A DNA stretch of 9,719 bases from Pseudobdellovibrionaceae bacterium (GTDB lineage: Bacteria; Bdellovibrionota; Bdellovibrionia; Bdellovibrionales; JAMPXM01), in NCBI GenBank assembly GCA_913776405.1, contig CAJYOV010000348.1, forward strand, positions 1 through 9,719. The letters are read 5' to 3'. The notes beneath the pieces were generated by a model. That model did no database searches. It was not told the origin of the DNA and worked only from the letters and a program-made list of their open reading frames with translations. Below, piece after piece: positions 7,401 through 9,719 of the stretch. The translations under genes and the position numbers were made by a program. Position 1 is the stretch's first letter; the number at the start of each line of letters is the position of its first letter.

Positions 7401-8398
7401 AGGATTGCGCTTTGGCATATCTGCAATCCTTCAGCTTCGAAATCTTCTGGGAGATCGTTAACCGTGAATTCTCTCAAACGGTCAAACTCTTGATCTAGAG
7501 CATCGATGTGAATCTTGGTAATCAAACCATAGTTGTTGAGAAGCTGCTGAGTCCATTCAATGAAATTCTTTTTTCCATATAGCTCCGTTGGCACCTCTTC
7601 CTCGAAAATATCTTGGTTCACAGTTAAGTTGCACAGCTTTGCAAGCGCGTAGAATAGAGTCTTATTGAAATGCGCTTTTTGATCTGCACTCGGCGTTAAC
7701 GTCCAGGCCGGAGCGCCTTTTTTTGGAACCTTTTTTTCCAGTTTGACTGGTATTAAAAAGATCGGCGCTTGAACTACTGTGTTAGAGCCGAGTGGTTTTC
7801 CGCAAAGAAACGGAAATCCGATGTAAAGGTCATGCAGGCCTTTCTCCTGGTAAATTTCGCTAATATTTCGGTGTAAGTGAGTTAGCTGTGGCGAGAGCGA
7901 GTCCCAAAGTCTTTGGTTGCCGTCAGTCTTCTGCGGAAAGATTTTTATCTCAGCTTCACTGGTAAGGCAGTGCTCTATGAGTTCGTTAGTCACAGTTGTG
8001 CCGAAGCCGTTGAGAAGTGAGAGATCGAACGCCGATTTTTTGTCGAGTCTATTGAGTCGAATAGATCGATTACGTGAGGAAACGTTAAGGAGTCGATCTC
8101 TGAGTTTGTTCAATTCCACTTTCTGCTTTTCTGTAAGTGGATTTTTTGGATCAGACTGTTTTGCTGTCGCGATGGCGTTTTTGAAGAACGGATTTCGTTC
8201 TATTTCCGGGATATTCGGATTTGGATTCACGTCGACTTCTGGGGTACGAGTTACTTGAAAGCCTCGGGTTCCCTTACAACGAGGGAAACGAGAACAGCCA
8301 AAAAAGTCTTTTCCTGCGTGAGGACCTTTTGTGGCCGTTCGCTTTACCATTGCTGCACTACAGGTAGGACACTTCACGTTGAAATCAAGAGTTGCCAT
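4409..8398 (-). CDS. Zinc finger - DUF4011 - SF1 helicase - Vsr-like nuclease fusion, candidate defence protein
   Basis: The 1329-residue protein has four parts. A C4 zinc finger of the topoisomerase type sits at the N terminus (Cys10, Cys13, Cys35, Cys41, with GCSRFPRCKG). A DUF4011-like helix follows at about 99-119 (LRDRLLNVSSRNRSIRLNRL). The SF1 Upf1/DNA2-type helicase has a Q motif (SSQ, Gln413), Walker A GPPGTGKS (432-439), Walker B FDEASQ (Asp898, Glu899), GDEKQLQP (922-929), EWHYRSKHQEL, ENVQGDERDVI and NVAVTRA (1137-1143). The C terminus is a PD-(D/E)XK domain of Vsr/MTES_1575 type: FEEDV (1216-1220), RIDLAV (Asp1243), IECDGAMYH (Glu1260, Asp1262), ERD (1274-1276) and GWTIHRIWS. All catalytic residues seem present. 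Such proteins probably unwind and cut foreign nucleic acid. The layout recalls single-protein Mokosh-like helicase-nuclease systems, but with PD-(D/E)XK instead of a PLD nuclease. The ATG at 8398 lacks a Shine-Dalgarno. Its target is unknown. Confidence 0.85.
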   Translation of the reverse strand: MATLDFNVKCPTCSAAMVKRTATKGPHAGKDFFGCSRFPRCKGTRGFQVTRTPEVDVNPNPNIPEIERNPFFKNAIATAKQSDPKNPLTEKQKVELNKLRDRLLNVSSRNRSIRLNRLDKKSAFDLSLLNGFGTTVTNELIEHCLTSEAEIKIFPQKTDGNQRLWDSLSPQLTHLHRNISEIYQEKGLHDLYIGFPFLCGKPLGSNTVVQAPIFLIPVKLEKKVPKKGAPAWTLTPSADQKAHFNKTLFYALAKLCNLTVNQDIFEEEVPTELYGKKNFIEWTQQLLNNYGLITKIHIDALDQEFDRLREFTVNDLPEDFEAEGLQICQSAILGHFPQSNSSLQKDYEAFLEMDQSELDGITFFLTDEYLDQTQQPEELGSFKFSSSAAEEISTIDSRPEKDNFFLLPSDSSQDRIILELSKPSTDGIVLWGPPGTGKSQTIVNLISDCISKGKTVLLVSQKRAALDVVYDRLAAKGMRSMTALVHDAKEDRKQLYSALAQSCNRILGEKEYHTDPTSEIEAVTQTLKDVSKAYTDSKYGKMSGKIYSELAAYRGPILNKMDSQWATSNYQKVMDTANAISGYQELFHSEIPTALIKNRRDFSTFGPELKWEIGLLLIDLKSETATRAASIQSYLSGGHVDIQNIDQFKTAFEQREQFKGLLRYFNSDFRRLNRYVNSEIKESGKLLQALNAKALRLLSMLVELEQIKASSLLSASEKIVWFIERFEPLDKYFDTLKTLDLQRNRLPNDLKDIAQTVSTLDNSSRVAWSEIFKFSVLSTWNTELERRHPVLSAIKSSQVEILRLRLKKLLELKTEFNVGVLQQRMKNSLSSEAGKQFARSLAVEVERKRNIPSVRKLNEKFSGQAHFNSILPVWLVSPETVSDAFPLKKGLFDVVIFDEASQCTVENGLPAIFRGKQVIIAGDEKQLQPNRLFESSVEEDSTEDNHAASEPSLLALAKKALRYQSMMLEWHYRSKHQELVMFSNEVFYGGRMKIAPNVVPFVKGNKPAIQWHSVEGFWSERTNDQEAHRVLELIRSTLLSDTPPTVGVITFNANQKNHILDLIDQTIQADPEFANLMEQNKKLPLDERLFVKNIENVQGDERDVIIFSIAYAPAHPGGRVQQHFGLLNKPGGENRLNVAVTRAISRIHIVSSINPETDINTSMSAHAGPKIFQKYLCYAKAVADENFDRLESILAEINPNLSTRPQTGHLVFDSPFEEDVFNELSKHGFEVHSQVGQSGFRIDLAVVDPSDPSRYLLGIECDGAMYHSGVSIRERDVFRQRFLESRGWTIHRIWSPSWRESRRQELQKIIGLIRSIQSTKTPATGVSNE
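4422..4438. repeat. Perfect 7-bp inverted repeat at the 3' end of the helicase gene
   Basis: ACTCCTG (4422-4428), loop TCG, CAGGAGT (4432-4438). It lies inside the last codons of the helicase gene. On the plus strand it is followed by TTT and would look like a weak terminator for antisense transcripts. On the minus-strand mRNA it would bury the AGGAG that precedes the short leader ORF. Confidence 0.5.
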
Positions 8399-8413
8399 GC
8401 CGACTTATCGGCA
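8398..8413 (-). promoter_or_regulatory. Hairpin abutting the helicase-nuclease start codon
   Basis: TGCCGATAAGTCGGCA is a perfect 6-bp inverted repeat with a 4-base loop, read on the minus strand. Its last base is the A of the ATG at 8398. The space where a Shine-Dalgarno should lie is occupied by this stem, and no AGGAG-like sequence is present. It could be a protein operator or an RNA element restraining translation. Confidence 0.45.
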
Positions 8414-8441
8414 GGATTTATTTCTATGCAAACTAACTTCG

Positions 8442-8447
8442 CTTATA
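8442..8447 (-). promoter_or_regulatory. Candidate -10 element upstream of helicase-nuclease
   Basis: TATAAG on the minus strand (5 of 6 to TATAAT) lies 44 bases before the ATG at 8398. The corresponding -35 position near 8465-8470 reads TGAGAA, a poor match, so an activator or a different promoter is possible. Confidence 0.25.
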
Positions 8448-8486
8448 GATACAAACTAGGATGATTCTCAGTGCAGACATCAAATT

Positions 8487-8496
8487 GAGACGTCTC
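8487..8496. repeat. Perfect 10-bp palindrome GAGACGTCTC
   Basis: This uninterrupted palindrome lies about 90 bases upstream of the helicase-nuclease start, just outside the candidate promoter. Its symmetry suits a dimeric HTH regulator, and two HTH-type genes lie just upstream, but no second copy was noticed. Confidence 0.25.
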
Positions 8497-8556
8497 TTCT
8501 TCAGGCCTCTTAACCGGGTCGGCTCGTTGTGATTCTGTTTAAGCGAATTTTGGAAT

Positions 8557-8793
8557 TCAATGACTCGACAATTTTGTGTTTTGGTGAGTTGTACCCGTCT
8601 GCATAACCGAGAAGAATAATCCGGGAAGATCAGCTCCCGACAAAGTTTCTTTCTGAATTAGCTCTTTCGCTATCAGCTGAATTGCTGGCGTAACCGAAGA
8701 CAAACACCTGCACGCATTCATTGACCGCTCCCCATTTTCTGCCCAGCAGTGGGATGAGTCTCGGGGCGTCATGCTGTTAACAAAGACTTCCAA
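8557..8793 (-). pseudogene. Possible C-terminal remnant of an FtsH/M41-type protease
   Basis: This 78-residue frame begins with TTG and has no ribosome-binding site. Residues 27-56, including AKELIQKETLSGADL, resemble the end of the M41 peptidase domain of FtsH, where a helix carrying IA..LLE.ETLSG.E(L/I) closes the protein. The spacing from the preceding Cys-Leu (30-31, usually Ile-Leu) to ETLSG equals that of FtsH proteins I recall. Nothing upstream in any frame looks like the rest of M41 (no HEXGH) or an AAA domain. I therefore read it as a scrap of a lost gene. The match is short and could be coincidence; a small real hypothetical protein is the alternative. Confidence 0.35.
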
Positions 8794-8831
8794 GCATCTG
8801 CAAATTCTCGCTGCGTTTTATTTCTAGAGAC

Positions 8832-8845
8832 GAGTGAAATCACTC
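8832..8845. terminator. Small palindrome over the stop of the winged-helix gene
   Basis: GAGTGAAATCACTC is symmetric (GAGTG - AAAT - CACTC as a 5-bp stem) and contains the TGA stop at 8840-8842. No T-run follows on the minus strand, so terminator function is doubtful; it may be an operator or chance. Confidence 0.2.
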
Positions 8846-9121
8846 ACGATAAAGATCAAGGATTCGACCGCGAATACTTCGGCAGTTACAATGCGAGATT
8901 CGACAATCTCGGCGTTCGACTCCTTCAAGAGCATCAACCGCTTTTTCAATAGAGATGTTTAGTCGAGCCGCGATCCATTTCGGAGAGGCGTTGAAATCAG
9001 GAGCTCGAACGAGAGTTTGCACCGCTCGCCAGATCCAATTACCTGCCCAGTTTTGTAGATCGCTTCCGCTAGGAGCTGGCGCATTTGCCAATTCTGCTTC
9101 GCGATTCGTAGTTACTTCCAT
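8840..9121 (-). CDS. Small winged-helix protein resembling the TIGR02147/DUF4423 DNA-binding module
   Basis: The protein has 93 residues. About 24-70 (DLQNWAGNWIWRAVQTLVRA, DFNASPKWIAARLNIS, AVDALEGVERR) follows the pattern of the winged-helix segment in TIGR02147/DUF4423 proteins: an aromatic W..AI..L, then DF..dp.WIA.RL, then A..AL..L. Full TIGR02147 proteins are around 270 residues, so this is either a stand-alone small regulator or a truncated copy; the tail CNCRSIRGRILDLYRE is not family-like. The ATG at 9121 has an AAGGTG ribosome-binding site 5 bases upstream, and the gene sits 9 bases after the XRE gene, so the pair forms an operon. A transcription-regulatory role is inferred. Confidence 0.55.
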   Translation of the reverse strand: MEVTTNREAELANAPAPSGSDLQNWAGNWIWRAVQTLVRAPDFNASPKWIAARLNISIEKAVDALEGVERRDCRISHCNCRSIRGRILDLYRE

Positions 9122-9130
9122 CGCCGCACC

Positions 9131-9517
9131 TTAAATAAGTGTCATCTCGGTTTTTAGGATCTCTTCTACGCGTGGCGGAAAAGAATTTCCGCTCGATACG
9201 CGAGCGGCCCATGCGAGATTCTTCAAGTACGTTTGTTTTCCAAATTCATCGAGATTTGAGAAAAGAAAACGAACGCAGTCGTCTGCTGATTCGATCTTTT
9301 CTTCTTCAACCTCTGCGCTCTTGCGAATTCTCGACGAAATAATTTCGTCGAGATCAATGCCAAGCTCAGTAAGGACTGCGGTGAGATTTGTCGATGTGAG
9401 TGAGCTGTGGCCGCGCAAGAAACGATTGAGTTGAGAAACAGGCATTGCGACGTTTTCTGCGATATCCGTTTGGCTTTTGCCACTAGTCTTTACGAGCACC
9501 CCATTTTCTTCTTTCAC
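9131..9517 (-). CDS. XRE/Cro-type helix-turn-helix transcriptional regulator
   Basis: The protein has 128 residues. An HTH lies at about 15-36 (SQTDIAENVAMPVSQLNRFLRG, the classic sq.diA....s...is.ilrG pattern). The supporting helices are LTSTNLTAVLTELGIDLDEI. Residues 65-80 are highly acidic, and the C-terminal part (90-128) probably forms a dimerisation helix. The start is GTG at 9517; an in-frame TAA directly before it prevents a longer N terminus. No Shine-Dalgarno is evident, so translation may be weak or coupled. It is followed after 9 bases by the winged-helix gene. As the first HTH gene upstream of the helicase-nuclease on the same strand, it may regulate that island, perhaps through the palindromes at 8487 or 8398 (inference). 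Confidence 0.7.
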   Translation of the reverse strand: MKEENGVLVKTSGKSQTDIAENVAMPVSQLNRFLRGHSSLTSTNLTAVLTELGIDLDEIISSRIRKSAEVEEEKIESADDCVRFLFSNLDEFGKQTYLKNLAWAARVSSGNSFPPRVEEILKTEMTLI

Positions 9518-9536
9518 TTAGAAACTCGAATGTTTA

Positions 9537-9560
9537 GCGGTTCCGTCAAAACGGAAACGC
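9537..9560. terminator. Hairpin between the edge membrane protein and the XRE gene
   Basis: TTCCGT (9541-9546), loop CAAA, ACGGAA (9551-9556) is a perfect 6-bp stem. It is extended by GCG (9537-9539) with CGC (9558-9560) past one mismatch. It overlaps the TGA stop of the minus-strand gene at 9546. No T-run follows on the minus strand, so it may only partly separate that gene from the XRE gene 28 bases downstream. Confidence 0.35.
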
Positions 9561-9719
9561 GCCAGCTATTAGCGCTGCGATGGTCATGACGACGGCGGCG
9601 CCGAGTGCCCAGGGCAGGGTGAATCGTTGGTGATACCAGGGTGCCTGCGGAACTTGCCCGAGCTCAACTTCAGCTACGCTCGACGCCATCCAAGGCATTC
9701 TGCAGGAACAATTCGATCC
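9546..9719 (-). CDS. Single-pass membrane protein, possibly partial at the window edge
   Basis: A minus-strand frame is open from the window end to TGA at 9546-9548. It has in-frame ATGs at 9698 and 9689; the latter would give 47 residues. The end reads LPWALGAAVVMTIAALIAGA then FPF, a clear transmembrane helix, preceded by an amphipathic segment (PQAPWYHQRF). No ribosome-binding site precedes either ATG, so it could be the C terminus of a longer protein outside the window. GC here is about 60% by hand count (96 of 159 bases, 9561-9719), well above the helicase gene (38% in 7141-7200). No family is recognised. Confidence 0.45.
   Translation of the reverse strand, partial: GSNCSCRMPWMASSVAEVELGQVPQAPWYHQRFTLPWALGAAVVMTIAALIAGAFPF

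Larger units (their letters stand above)
8414..8839. other. 426-base stretch without a confident gene
   Basis: This region lies between the winged-helix gene and the helicase gene. It holds the candidate promoter and palindrome near the helicase, and a 78-codon minus-strand frame with an FtsH-like tail (8557-8793). Other frames are short and interrupted. The look is of decayed coding sequence. Confidence 0.5.

Noticed and set aside
944..9121. Shared GGTGCGGC just before ATG at 956 (+) and 9121 (-)
   Set aside because: An 8-base match around ribosome-binding sites in two distant genes is likely chance.

Overview
The window looks like an accessory region of a Gram-negative, Bdellovibrio-like (Bdellovibrionota) chromosome or integrated element. 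The support is indirect. There is a lipobox-bearing trypsin-fold protease, a signal-peptide β-barrel protein ending in Phe, and a stand-alone winged-helix domain resembling the TIGR02147/DUF4423 regulators that are common in Bdellovibrio relatives. Most of the window is of moderate GC; the last ~160 bases are near 60% by hand count. No rRNA, tRNA, CRISPR array or insertion sequence was seen.

Left part (1-2289, + strand) is a mobilisation remnant. An intact replication-relaxation-type protein is followed, through an ATGA overlap, by a TraD/TraG-like coupling ATPase. That ATPase is dead: it carries two in-frame stops (TAA at 1742, TAG at 2018) and a -1 frameshift near 2138-2140, while conserved protein sequence continues on both sides of each lesion.

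Centre-left (2299-4359) holds envelope genes. A secreted lipoprotein serine protease (minus) converges on the pseudogene and diverges from an outer-membrane β-barrel protein (plus). The barrel gene in turn converges, across a bulged hairpin, on a small multi-pass membrane protein (minus).

Centre-right (4409-8398, minus) is dominated by one 1329-residue protein. It has an N-terminal topoisomerase-type C4 zinc finger, a DUF4011-like segment, an SF1 (Upf1/DNA2-like) helicase with a ~460-residue gap between Walker A and Walker B, and a C-terminal Vsr/MTES_1575-like PD-(D/E)XK nuclease. This is the best candidate for an interesting system: probably a single-gene anti-phage or anti-plasmid helicase-nuclease, perhaps working with the small membrane protein encoded 49 bases downstream. 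Its start codon has no Shine-Dalgarno and abuts a perfect hairpin, and its coding region holds two back-to-back A7 slippery heptamers.

Right part (8414-9719, minus) has a 426-base stretch containing what looks like the C-terminal scrap of an FtsH/M41-type protease. It continues with a two-gene regulatory operon (XRE-family HTH, then the small winged-helix protein) and the end of a GC-richer single-pass membrane protein that runs to the window edge. The arrangement (regulators, helicase-nuclease, membrane protein, dead conjugation gene) fits a defence or accessory island built on a decayed mobile element; that reading is inference.
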